Shown: piece after piece, positions 8,208 through 16,307 of the stretch | How the letters are laid out: every line of letters begins with the position of its first letter | How positions within the stretch are numbered: the stretch's first letter is position 1 | Source: JALZUV01 sp963837025 | GTDB lineage: Bacteria; Pseudomonadota; Alphaproteobacteria; Rickettsiales; JALZUV01 | Assembly (NCBI GenBank): GCA_963837025.1 | Contig: CAWILT010000001.1 | Location: 372,001 to 436,000 of the forward strand | Direction: 5' to 3' | Length of the DNA stretch: 64,000 nucleotides | Program-made: the position numbers and the translations under genes | Notes under the pieces: generated by a model | Told to the model about the DNA's origin: nothing | Databases searched by the model: none | The model's input: the letters and a program-made list of their open reading frames with translations, nothing else

Positions 8208-9746
8208 CTATACAATCGATCTATTCACCACTTTTGACTCAATCCATGGGCTTTGTTCTATTTTTTCAAGACGTTTACGGACCTCTTCTATAATTTTTGG
8301 GGCATTAATTTCACCATCTTTAACGTCTTTTTGAATAGATAGATATGTGGCTATTTGAGTAAGAGCATTGGCTCTATCTTCCAAAGGAAGCATAGCAACT
8401 GTTCGCGTGGCCATAGCATACATTGGCTCAAACTCGGTTGAAGTTTCAAACGAATCATGACGATTTTTTGAAGATGCTGCAGATAGTAGTGAGGATGCTA
8501 GATAGCAAATAGCGGTAAAAGCAGATAAATAAGGGCTTATCGTTCCGCCAAAAACTGTTTTAGCGATTTGCTCACGGTGTTCTAATTCTGAAATTCCTTT
8601 GCGTAAATCGCTCGCTTTTTCGATCATGCCAACATCTTTATTTTTCATAGCTTGACTGGATAATGTCGCACCCAATTCAGTAGTCAAAGTAGTGTGGTTT
8701 TTCCCATTATATAAACCACCTTTTTCCTCTGCCCAAAGCTTCATTTTCTTTTTCTCTTCAAATGTATCCGTTAGGTAAAGCAAACTATATACACTGCTTA
8801 ACATACCTTTGAAGCGGATAGGGGAGGCGAGAATAAAATCGCCTAATCCTTTTGGAATTTCTAAGGGGTTGCTCATATAATAGCTAAAAGGTTTCTGAGT
8901 ATTTCTGCGCTCTTTATTTTCCGGTAAAAACACTACACCGGCCGATCCTGCCGCACCTAAAAACCCTTTTGTCATGCGGCTAATACCCGCACCTGATTGC
9001 TGATAAGCAGCATATCCAGAACGCATATGTCCGATACCGCTTAACATGCCTAAACTATAATTCAACTCAACAGGATGTTTTGCAATAAAATGATTTACTT
9101 GAGCAATTGCTCCCAAACGTTTTTCGGGGTTTGCGATGTCGGGCAGGTGAATGCCATTATGCTCAAAATGTTTGTTCATATCGCGAAATAGACTATCAAA
9201 ATCAATGGAGTTTTTACCATTACCATAAACTGCAACCACGCTATCGGCCGCCATAAGAGTTAGACCAGTCTGTAAGCGTTGCCAGTCCTGTTGCCCAGCG
9301 CCTGCTAATGCCACGCCTGCGCTGCCTGCCATCGCAAATCGACCAGACCATTTAAGCGTATCGCGCTTTAAACGCTCAACGCGTGATTCTTGTTTAGAGT
9401 TTAAATTCTTGTCAATGCCATCAATGGATAAATATCCTTTTTGCTGCATCAAATTGGGTAATAGATTGGCTTTATCTTGTGTTAAGCCACGGACTATTAA
9501 AACATGCTCACCATTTTGTACATCTGCAAAGCAATCTTCATAACCTAGTGATTTTAAGATGTTAGTAAAGCCTACCAGTGTTCCTGATTTAGCTAAAGGA
9601 TTGGCGATTAAACGAACGCGATATTTATCACCCGCTTGATTTTCAATAATTGCTTCTTTTAAAGCAAATGAATTTGTGGGATTTGATTCTGAAACGCCAG
9701 TGCGTTCAGACCATTGATTAACTGAGTTATTTTCAGATACATTCAT
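8208..9746 (-). CDS. Hypothetical protein, 512 aa, with hydrophobic Gly/Ala segments
   Basis: Not recognised. The N-terminal about 120 residues look globular (KYRVRLIANPLAKSG, then EHVLIVRGLTQDKANLLPNLM). Three Gly/Ala-rich hydrophobic stretches follow (FAMAGSAGVALAGAG near 137; FLGAAGSAGVVFL near 265; YLSAFTAICYLASSLLSAAS near 405), so it may associate with membranes. The C-terminus is helical and charged. It is the last gene of a four-gene minus-strand run (13318 to 8208) containing a nicotianamine-synthase-like gene, lying 17 bases after the small secreted protein. Confidence 0.6.
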   Translation of the reverse strand: MNVSENNSVNQWSERTGVSESNPTNSFALKEAIIENQAGDKYRVRLIANPLAKSGTLVGFTNILKSLGYEDCFADVQNGEHVLIVRGLTQDKANLLPNLMQQKGYLSIDGIDKNLNSKQESRVERLKRDTLKWSGRFAMAGSAGVALAGAGQQDWQRLQTGLTLMAADSVVAVYGNGKNSIDFDSLFRDMNKHFEHNGIHLPDIANPEKRLGAIAQVNHFIAKHPVELNYSLGMLSGIGHMRSGYAAYQQSGAGISRMTKGFLGAAGSAGVVFLPENKERRNTQKPFSYYMSNPLEIPKGLGDFILASPIRFKGMLSSVYSLLYLTDTFEEKKKMKLWAEEKGGLYNGKNHTTLTTELGATLSSQAMKNKDVGMIEKASDLRKGISELEHREQIAKTVFGGTISPYLSAFTAICYLASSLLSAASSKNRHDSFETSTEFEPMYAMATRTVAMLPLEDRANALTQIATYLSIQKDVKDGEINAPKIIEEVRKRLEKIEQSPWIESKVVNRSIV

Positions 9747-9763
9747 ATCTTAACACTATAGAA

Positions 9764-10093
9764 TTACAAGGTTACGATATGATGACGTATAGCTTCAACA
9801 ATATGGCGTGTTTCACCATTAAAACTTCTGAGAATTTCAAGCTGACTTCTATCGGGCTGGCGATAGGAAAAACTATATTCGTTTAACGCCTTATCAAAAG
9901 TGCGATTAGTATCGGCGTTAAAATACGTATCACCACCTGAAATCTCAAATGTGAGATTCTCAGTAACTTTAGCATCCATGGCTTTAGTTTTTTCATAGTT
10001 AAAGAACTCTGACGGCTCAATCCAGTAAAGGTGAGCCATTGCTTGATTAGAAAATAATAAAATGAATGAAATCGTGAGAAAAAGTTTTTTCAT
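9764..10093 (-). CDS. Small secreted protein, possibly a DUF4198-like fragment
   Basis: The start is ATG 10093 (an AAAGG lies about 9 bases upstream), giving 109 aa. A clear signal peptide is present: MKKLFLTISFILLFSNQAMA, with cleavage probably before HLYWIEPSE. The mature start (HLYWIEPSEFF, then LTFEISGGDTYFN) resembles the first strands of DUF4198/NikM-like periplasmic proteins of metal uptake systems, which are normally about 250 aa. If so, this is an N-terminal fragment or a minimal form. It lies downstream of the nicotianamine-synthase-like gene, which fits a metal-handling theme, but the family call is weak. Confidence 0.5.
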   Translation of the reverse strand: MKKLFLTISFILLFSNQAMAHLYWIEPSEFFNYEKTKAMDAKVTENLTFEISGGDTYFNADTNRTFDKALNEYSFSYRQPDRSQLEILRSFNGETRHIVEAIRHHIVTL

Positions 10094-10156
10094 GAGAATG
10101 CCTTTGCGAGTGATTCTCAAATTCATAAAGCAACCGCTTCGCTATGCAAGATAAAT

Positions 10157-12046
10157 TTAACGGGAAAGCTGCTGTTTTACTTCCGTGAATTGTCTTGTAA
10201 AATTCCGATAAGCTTCAATTAGTGTTTGCGATGTTTGAGCGGAATCGACCAAATCAGGATTAAGAAAATCAGTGTTTATTTCGTAACCTTTACTTTTCGC
10301 AAAGCGCGTTAGCTCTTGTTTCATTTGTTTCAGTAATGCAGGGCCATGCTGAGTAAGGTAACTATAATCCATACGTCCGCCATCTTCCTCCAAATCTTTC
10401 TTGGCTTGCTTATCGAAAGATGAATCAGGAAGAAAAACTACATGTGGGTTTATCAATGGTAAGGCACTACGATGATAGATATGTGCCGTATTCACATTAT
10501 CATCGCTTAAAAGTGCTGTAATGCTTACAGGGCTTATATAATCCTCGCTTAATGCAACATGAGGGTTGCCGTAACTTTCTGTATGGCGTTTAGGAATAAT
10601 ACTGCCATATTCATGATAGCGGGGGCTAGAACCGATTAGATCGTTTTCCGCCTCATGAATTGGCTCATAAAGCATAGATGATAACCCACGTGCTGAACGT
10701 ACTATAGTTACAGGCACCGGATCTATTTTATTTTCTTCCAAATTTTTGACCATCCCACGTTTGATATTGTTAGGAATTAAGCTGGCAATGTAGAGAATGT
10801 CGGTAGGAATATATTTCAAATCTTCAGATTCCCGAGAAGATAATTCGCCTTTTGTGTTGAAATTAAAATGTTGACCATCCACCACAAAACGTTGACCGCG
10901 ATGGCTTAACCTATCTCCATCTTCGCGTGGTCCACCATAATGCACTTGATTGCCATGTTCAATGTAAACACTTACTGCATCCTTTTCCAATACGCCTAAA
11001 AATTCTAAATGTGTTCGCAATTTTTGTGAAAGCTCTACCGCCTCGGGATCTACATCAATAAGGTTTACATTACAGCCAGTAATTATTTGGTTAACAAAGC
11101 CTGTCAAAGGCAAAGCACCACTACCAACAAAGGTCATATATTTTTCATCTAAATCCTCAACTCCAAAGATGTCGGGGTTTTGTAATTTAACAAGACGTGA
11201 AGCATCGCTTAAAGCTTCAGGATCATTAGCGGGAAGGGCAATTTTTTGCGCAATAGTTTGTAAGGATTTGGGGAAATTACCATGGCCTGCTGGATTCTCG
11301 ATAAGAAATTTCTCGCCATAAGCTAAATGTTCATAATTATGTGTGTAAGGGAAAGGTTGTAACGTTTCATCTAGTCGGAAAAGCTTGCGCGCTGTATTTA
11401 TTGTATTCACTAACTCCGAATCTTTGGAGTCTGCTGCTCCAAAAATGTTCATTTTTTCTTGTTCATTATAATGCGAAATATAGCGGAAACCATTTTCGGA
11501 AAGGTAATTTTTTACTCGCAGTTCAGCATCATATTTAATTTTTTTAACTGCCTCATCTGCCATAACAACAGAGCCATTATAAGGTTTTTCAATACGATCA
11601 AGCGCTGCTTGAGCGTAGAATTTTTCCATTTCACCTTCAGAATAGGCGCTAATTGCAGGAATGTTGGCAAGTTTAGTTTTAGTTTCAGGGTCAGCATTCA
11701 CGCGTTCATAGAATTCTTTCACCACACCTTCTTGATAACTATCTATCGCTAAACCTACAAGCTCCGATAAAGCCCCGTTAATTAAAGGGCAGGGGTCTAA
11801 TGCTCGTGATCCACTAATAACATCACCTGTTTTCTCATCTAAATAAATAGGTTCTGATCCTCGTTCTTTAGATTTTAAAAACTCGCTGCGCCACTCTTGA
11901 TGTGACTCATAAGCTTTCCATCTTGTTTCTATGCGAGCATAGATGCCATCAGCACCAAAAATCTTTTTTACGAGCAGCTCTGCAGTAAGTTCGCTTTTTG
12001 GGCTATTTTTATAATCTTTTAAAACAGGATTAGTTTTATTTAACAT
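10157..12046 (-). CDS. Nicotianamine synthase-like protein (opine-metallophore synthase family), enlarged
   Basis: The start is set at ATG 12046 (629 aa). The core contains the nicotianamine synthase signature: PLINGALSELVGLAI in the N-terminal half, then TFVGSGALPLTGF followed by NVNLIDVDPEAVELSQKL (SAM-binding Rossmann fold, about residue 300). DILYIASLIPNN and VRSARGLSSMLYEPI follow, equivalent to the F-LA-L...RSA-G---FLYP region of plant and CntL-type enzymes. These enzymes transfer aminobutyrate groups from S-adenosylmethionine to build metal chelators. Known bacterial and plant enzymes are about 270-330 aa; this one has long extra N- and C-terminal parts and an insertion after the fold. 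No CntM-like dehydrogenase or CntK-like racemase is adjacent. Fold call is firm; product unknown. Confidence 0.68.
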   Translation of the reverse strand: MLNKTNPVLKDYKNSPKSELTAELLVKKIFGADGIYARIETRWKAYESHQEWRSEFLKSKERGSEPIYLDEKTGDVISGSRALDPCPLINGALSELVGLAIDSYQEGVVKEFYERVNADPETKTKLANIPAISAYSEGEMEKFYAQAALDRIEKPYNGSVVMADEAVKKIKYDAELRVKNYLSENGFRYISHYNEQEKMNIFGAADSKDSELVNTINTARKLFRLDETLQPFPYTHNYEHLAYGEKFLIENPAGHGNFPKSLQTIAQKIALPANDPEALSDASRLVKLQNPDIFGVEDLDEKYMTFVGSGALPLTGFVNQIITGCNVNLIDVDPEAVELSQKLRTHLEFLGVLEKDAVSVYIEHGNQVHYGGPREDGDRLSHRGQRFVVDGQHFNFNTKGELSSRESEDLKYIPTDILYIASLIPNNIKRGMVKNLEENKIDPVPVTIVRSARGLSSMLYEPIHEAENDLIGSSPRYHEYGSIIPKRHTESYGNPHVALSEDYISPVSITALLSDDNVNTAHIYHRSALPLINPHVVFLPDSSFDKQAKKDLEEDGGRMDYSYLTQHGPALLKQMKQELTRFAKSKGYEINTDFLNPDLVDSAQTSQTLIEAYRNFTRQFTEVKQQLSR

Positions 12047-12136
12047 AGAATAAATATAGCAAAGAGTTATTAACAATTAATTTACAGCGTAACAATTCTT
12101 AATAGTTTGCGCAATTTGCAGATCGTTATAATTTTA

Positions 12137-13318
12137 TTACAAATACGATAAAATAGGCCACGATTTGCGCCTTTTAAGCTCAGCAAACCACTTTATTAAT
12201 GGATATAAAGCTAAAATACTTATAAAGGCAATTGTCCAAACGCTGTAAATACTATCAAGACTAAATTTTATCGGTAGAAGTTGATCGGAAGGTGTTCCAT
12301 CCCAATTATAATCATTGGCTAACAACGTCAAACGATAAGCCAAGTGAAGTACATATAGATGCACTACATAGTAGAAAAATGGAACTCTTCCAAAGGTGAC
12401 TACAAAGTCCAGCCATTTGCCTTTCCATTTTTCACTTAAAACTAAAAGCATAAAAGCAGGTGCAAAAGTCATCATCATAAACTGCAATGAAGGAGGATAT
12501 TTCGTTACATTAAGGAATGACATCCATACTAATGAACCTTCAAGAGTAGAATCGTATAAGTTAGCTTCGCCATACACATTATTTAATCTCAAAAATATAA
12601 AAGAAATGAGACAAATAGCACTTATTAAAGACAGTATTTTAAGTCGCAAAGACGCGTTCACTTCTTTTCCATAGAATATTCCTATTGCATAACCTAAAAC
12701 GATAACTCCCACCCAAGGCAATGAAGGGTATGATGTACGTAAAGAGATATTTTCCGTCAAAGCTAAAACACCTCTATCATGCAGAAATGTCCAGATAACA
12801 CCCAGTAAGGTAGATTGATCTGCGACTATGTAGTCTAAAGCATTATGCCCTAATATAATGGCTAACCCGATAGCAACCAATAAAGGAATTGGCAACCATA
12901 TTAAGCCGCTTAGAACTACCATACTAAACCCGATAGCCCATATAATCTGGAAATAGAGCATTTCGGGTGGAAAGCTAAATGTCCAAGCAAAGTTTATTAG
13001 TGTGGCTTCCAACAAAATAAGCAGTAACCCTCGTTTAAGTAGATAGAGCGAAGCATCTTTTTTTGTCCGGCCTGAATTCTGACTATAAAGATAAGCAGAT
13101 AAACCCGTAAGAAGTACAAATACCGGGGCGCATATATGCGTAAGCCACCTAGAAAAGAAAATTTCTGGAGCCAGCCCATCTAATTGCATGGGATCCGACA
13201 AGGGTTGTGCCATAAAGAAAAACTCTCGAACATGATCCAGAGTCATAATTAACATTACCAAACCTCGAAGAAAATCTATCGAATGAATTCGGGATTTATG
13301 ATGAAGTGACTTTTTCAT
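12137..13318 (-). CDS. DUF1624 / heparan-alpha-glucosaminide N-acetyltransferase-like membrane protein
   Basis: The 393 aa protein has about ten hydrophobic segments. It opens with the family hallmark IDFLRGLVMLIMTLDHVREFF, in which the DHVR histidine is the likely acetyl acceptor, followed by HICAPVFVLLTGLSAYLY. A later FFYYVVHLYVLHLAY is also typical. Such proteins move acetyl groups from cytosolic acetyl-CoA across the membrane to a sugar substrate, which cannot be inferred here. It is the first gene of a minus-strand run, 90 bases before the nicotianamine-synthase-like gene. Confidence 0.75.
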   Translation of the reverse strand: MKKSLHHKSRIHSIDFLRGLVMLIMTLDHVREFFFMAQPLSDPMQLDGLAPEIFFSRWLTHICAPVFVLLTGLSAYLYSQNSGRTKKDASLYLLKRGLLLILLEATLINFAWTFSFPPEMLYFQIIWAIGFSMVVLSGLIWLPIPLLVAIGLAIILGHNALDYIVADQSTLLGVIWTFLHDRGVLALTENISLRTSYPSLPWVGVIVLGYAIGIFYGKEVNASLRLKILSLISAICLISFIFLRLNNVYGEANLYDSTLEGSLVWMSFLNVTKYPPSLQFMMMTFAPAFMLLVLSEKWKGKWLDFVVTFGRVPFFYYVVHLYVLHLAYRLTLLANDYNWDGTPSDQLLPIKFSLDSIYSVWTIAFISILALYPLIKWFAELKRRKSWPILSYL

Positions 13319-13760
13319 TTAACTTTCGAAATTATTACAATTGAGTTTTATTGCTTCATATCATGCATATCAAAGAAATTTTGTTTAAAAACTGCACTAT
13401 GAAATTAATCAGTGCGGATTTTTTAAAGACTTATCACGTAATTCATGGAACCAACAATCAAGTTTTGCTTGAATACGACTCCAATAGTTCGCTAAGATAA
13501 TAACAACTGCTCCTCCTTCAAATAAAAGTAAACGCCAAAAAGCATTCTTCACACCTATTTTTCACAAATTGCTATGCAGCACTAGTTAGCTCTATATTGG
13601 GTGAAATGGTAATGATGGGCACAACCGTTCAGCGGGTTTTTAAAAGTTATGTTATTGAGCTTAGAAAACCGAGCATAGCACATTTCGTCATCATGAAGCC
13701 TTAACATAATTTAAACTAATTTGTTGCTATATTGTCAGAGTATTAAATAGATTATCTACA
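13319..13760. other. 442-base intergenic stretch
   Basis: The stretch lies between two leftward genes. Apart from the 47-codon ORF at 13409-13552 I see no gene, strong hairpin or clear promoter. It must hold the promoter of the acyltransferase operon (start 13318). Confidence 0.35.
13409..13552 (-). CDS. Possible small single-pass membrane protein, 47 aa
   Basis: A GTG-started frame encodes FWRLLLFEGGAVVIILANYW followed by a charged amphipathic tail (RIQAKLDCWFHELRDKS), a layout typical of small bitopic membrane proteins. An AGG lies close upstream of the GTG. It stops 90 bases before the acyltransferase start on the same strand. The composition is protein-like rather than random, but without homologues it remains tentative. 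Confidence 0.4.
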   Translation of the reverse strand: MKNAFWRLLLFEGGAVVIILANYWSRIQAKLDCWFHELRDKSLKNPH

Positions 13761-14942
13761 CTAGTATAACTGCTTATATTCATCTTGCGTAAGTGAGCTA
13801 TCCTTGCCCTTGCTATTTAAACGTTCAATCTGCTCATCTAATTCTGCAATCTTTTGCCCAAACCCTTTGGTAATTTGGCTATGGCCTATCTCATGAAATG
13901 CCACCGCACGGGCAACGTCAAACCCAACTCCCAAACCCAATATAAGGTCGAGGTTGATGTGATTTTCGGGTGGATTAAAATAAAAACTGCTTCCAAGTTC
14001 ACCCCATTTAATGCGTGTGTCTTTATTCAAACCTGTAGTGGCAGCATAAAATGCTAAACGCTCTTTTTCAATTTGCGCCACCCCATCGCGTGAAGCAAAT
14101 TGCTTCCATAACGCCGAATTGTAGAATCCAGACCCGTCTTTTTGCGCCAGATAAGTGAGGTTAATTGCCCAGAGTAACGATTTTTCAGGCGAATTAATCG
14201 AGGGTTTATTTTCGGCATTGACGCTAACTATAAGTGCGCCATCCACATCTTTAAAACCAATGCGTAAACCGCCATTCCACTCTTGATATTTTTGAACTGA
14301 AGACAAAACATCATCGATTTCTTTACGCGAAATGCTTGAGTTTTCTAGACCCTTCCAATCAAACAGCCGCTTTTTACCTTCTTCAGAAAGGAGGGGTTGC
14401 TTGCGTTTAAGGCCACTACTATCAACGGTGGTCACTTTTAATTCACGCAATGCTTTGAGTGACGGTGCAGTGATTGTGCCATCTCGAAGGGCGCTATTAA
14501 TGCGATCCATTAAATCGCTATTTGCATTAGAATCAAAGATAGTTTCAAAAAGTAGTGATTCTAAGTTTTTACCCCCTGCATCATAAATAATGGCACCTTC
14601 AGGGTGCATAGCATTACCAATTAAATCAGCAAGATAAGATTTACCAAAACCCGGATCCGATTCTAAATAGACAAGAGGGTTATTTAAAATGGTCTCAAAG
14701 GCATCAAACATGCCTGGAACAGGCATTTTTCGCATCAATTCAGGCAGAACATGCTTATAATCGCGGGCTGAATAAAGCCAAAGTGGGTCAACATCGCTTT
14801 GAATTACCCCCATACCAAACGTGCGCACGCCATTTTCTTCACCGCGTTGACGCGTTGGCCAAGGGCGCTGTCGCGTTCCAATCGGTAGCGGCTTGTAAGC
14901 AGCGTCAATTTCGCGTTCTCTGGTAGTTTGTAGTTCAACCAT
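13761..14942 (-). CDS. Protein with P-loop-like motif and HEXXH metalloprotease motif, probably C-terminally truncated
   Basis: Of 393 aa, residues about 70-125 resemble a MoxR/CobS-type AAA+ start (LVYLESDPGFGKSYLADLIG). The first Gly of the P-loop is Ser here (SDPGFGKS), and no clear Walker B follows. Near residue 350 an AVAFHEIGHSQITKG sequence gives a zincin HEXXH motif. The sequence stops soon after, in a helical Gln/Lys-rich segment, without the third zinc ligand, so it looks like the front part of a larger protein. Translation is probably controlled by the hairpin at 14946-15002. It may be an ATPase-peptidase regulator; function unknown. Confidence 0.55.
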   Translation of the reverse strand: MVELQTTREREIDAAYKPLPIGTRQRPWPTRQRGEENGVRTFGMGVIQSDVDPLWLYSARDYKHVLPELMRKMPVPGMFDAFETILNNPLVYLESDPGFGKSYLADLIGNAMHPEGAIIYDAGGKNLESLLFETIFDSNANSDLMDRINSALRDGTITAPSLKALRELKVTTVDSSGLKRKQPLLSEEGKKRLFDWKGLENSSISRKEIDDVLSSVQKYQEWNGGLRIGFKDVDGALIVSVNAENKPSINSPEKSLLWAINLTYLAQKDGSGFYNSALWKQFASRDGVAQIEKERLAFYAATTGLNKDTRIKWGELGSSFYFNPPENHINLDLILGLGVGFDVARAVAFHEIGHSQITKGFGQKIAELDEQIERLNSKGKDSSLTQDEYKQLY

Positions 14943-14945
14943 TAT

Positions 14946-15002
14946 TATCCTGCTAACTGTTTAAAAGTTTGAATTTCTTTTATTATCTTAACCAGCAGGA
15001 TA
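14946..15002 (-). promoter_or_regulatory. Hairpin overlapping the ribosome binding site of the 14942 gene
   Basis: Perfect 9-base arms TATCCTGCT (14946-14954) and AGCAGGATA (14994-15002) flank a 39-base loop. On the transcript, the arm nearest the start contains AGGA seven bases from the ATG at 14942. Pairing would hide the Shine-Dalgarno. It could alternatively be an operator for a dimeric repressor. Confidence 0.45.
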
Positions 15003-15249
15003 CTTAAATAATGTTAAGGTTTCATTAAGGCGAAATTATACTTGTATAATCTGGGTTCCTTATAAAATTCTGATATTATTGGAGGTAAGCTTACATTCTA
15101 TATACAAATAGTTTTATTTATTTGTCTGTAGAGAATTAAATCAACTTTAAATAAGCATAGTCACTGAAAACTTAGCTCATTTAAATTAAAAATATTAGAT
15201 GTATACGCTATATGAAGAATAGTCTGATTTAAATCAATAGCCTATAGTG

Positions 15250-15491
15250 TTTCTCAAGAAAATTGTTATTAACAAATTAGATTCATATGGAGCTGTATTG
15301 CGTGATTTTGATATGGATTATGTGCAGAACACGGCGCAATATAAAACTTGCATTTTCGAAGGCGAGAGAAGGTCATAGACAAGTTCCGATCAATGGGATC
15401 GCTCCAAAAGTTTATGGCCATGCAATCGCAATTCCAGAATCACTTTAATCACGAAAGACACCAAGAAAAAAAGATACATTTTAGAATATAA
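15250..15491 (+). pseudogene. Decayed IS6-family DDE transposase, C-terminal part
   Basis: One frame reads IVINKLDSYGAVLRDFDMDYVQN, matching the VTDKLRSYGAALR..G....VQN region of alphaproteobacterial IS6-type transposases. After a frameshift and loss of the NNRAENSH block, another frame reads FRRREKVIDKFRSMGSLQKF, then FQNHFNHERH and stop (TAA 15489-15491), matching the RRRE..M.RFRSM.SLQKF..VH..VHNHFN.ERH tail. The start, most of the catalytic core and the far C-terminus are gone, so it is an inactive fossil marking past IS activity. Confidence 0.75.
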
Positions 15492-15695
15492 GACAATCTT
15501 CGCTTAATACGTGGGAGTGAAATTCTTGCTGCTTAAAGTTTGGTCTGGTTCGGTTTTGAAGAATAGTTCTATTTAGCCTGATAGCACCGCCAGCTTTTTA
15601 AAATTTTGAATTTAGCTGATAACTTTAATCAGTAGTTTTGAAAATTATTATGTATGAATTGATAAATATTCAAGGCGGTGTATTTAATACTATAC

Positions 15696-16193
15696 ATGAA
15701 AATATCTCCATTAGTTAAAGCACAAGAGCACCTAGAGGAAGCTATAGTTCAGTATTTAGACAAGAAAAAATTTTTATTAACAATAACTCTGGCTGGAGTA
15801 GCGGAAGAAATTTTAGGAAAGACACTTCCGAAAAATCAGATGAATTCGCATGATTGGCTTAAGAATAGTTTTAATAAGCCGCTTAAAGGAGAAGACTGCT
15901 TAGTTGCAGGAAATTTTAAAGGCGATGGTATTATAACTGTTAAATTTTTATCAGAGATATCTTCTGATGAAATAGGTAAATGCCTCAACATGGCTAAAAA
16001 TTCGATTAAACACGATATTGATGCAGTAGAAATTGATTCTAAAGCGGAAGCAGAAATTCTATTACAACGTGCATTAGATAATTATTTTAGTCATAACCTT
16101 AAGGTAACCCCTAATATCGCAAGGATAGTCCAGCATTTCCTTCCACATTTAAAATACGATTGCCAACAAGAGGGTTTTGCATTTGTGAAATAA
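15696..16193 (+). CDS. Hypothetical protein, 165 aa, helical
   Basis: ATG 15696 is preferred because the family-like sequence begins at MKISPLVKAQEHLEEAI. The first half is helical (YLDKKKFLLTITLAGVAEEILGKTL), reminiscent of HEPN-type helical bundles with an N-terminal QxxLxxAI helix and a conserved AxEExL. The second half has DISSDE..CLNMAKNSIKHD-like helices ending in FVK. I do not recognise a named family; the HEPN comparison is impression only. It stands alone between the transposase fossil and the MscS gene. Confidence 0.55.
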   Translation: MKISPLVKAQEHLEEAIVQYLDKKKFLLTITLAGVAEEILGKTLPKNQMNSHDWLKNSFNKPLKGEDCLVAGNFKGDGIITVKFLSEISSDEIGKCLNMAKNSIKHDIDAVEIDSKAEAEILLQRALDNYFSHNLKVTPNIARIVQHFLPHLKYDCQQEGFAFVK

Positions 16194-16307
16194 ATGATTC
16201 TTGATTCGGAAAGTGTTGAAAAATAGCTTTAGACGCAAATGTTTTACTAGATAAGAACACTCATATAAGTTTATAAATATTGTAAATAAATGTGAGAATA
16301 AAATTTT

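Larger units (their letters stand above)
14943..15695. other. 753-base region without intact genes
   Basis: It contains the hairpin at 14946-15002, very AT-rich DNA at 15003-15249, the IS6 transposase fossil at 15250-15491, and AT-rich DNA to 15695. A TATAAT-like hexamer lies near 15045. No terminal inverted repeats of an insertion sequence were found by eye. Confidence 0.4.

Noticed and set aside
8208..16193. The unknown genes as a phage-defence island
   Set aside because: No restriction, Abi, CBASS, retron or toxin-antitoxin signature could be recognised; the HEPN-like impression at 15696 is too weak alone.
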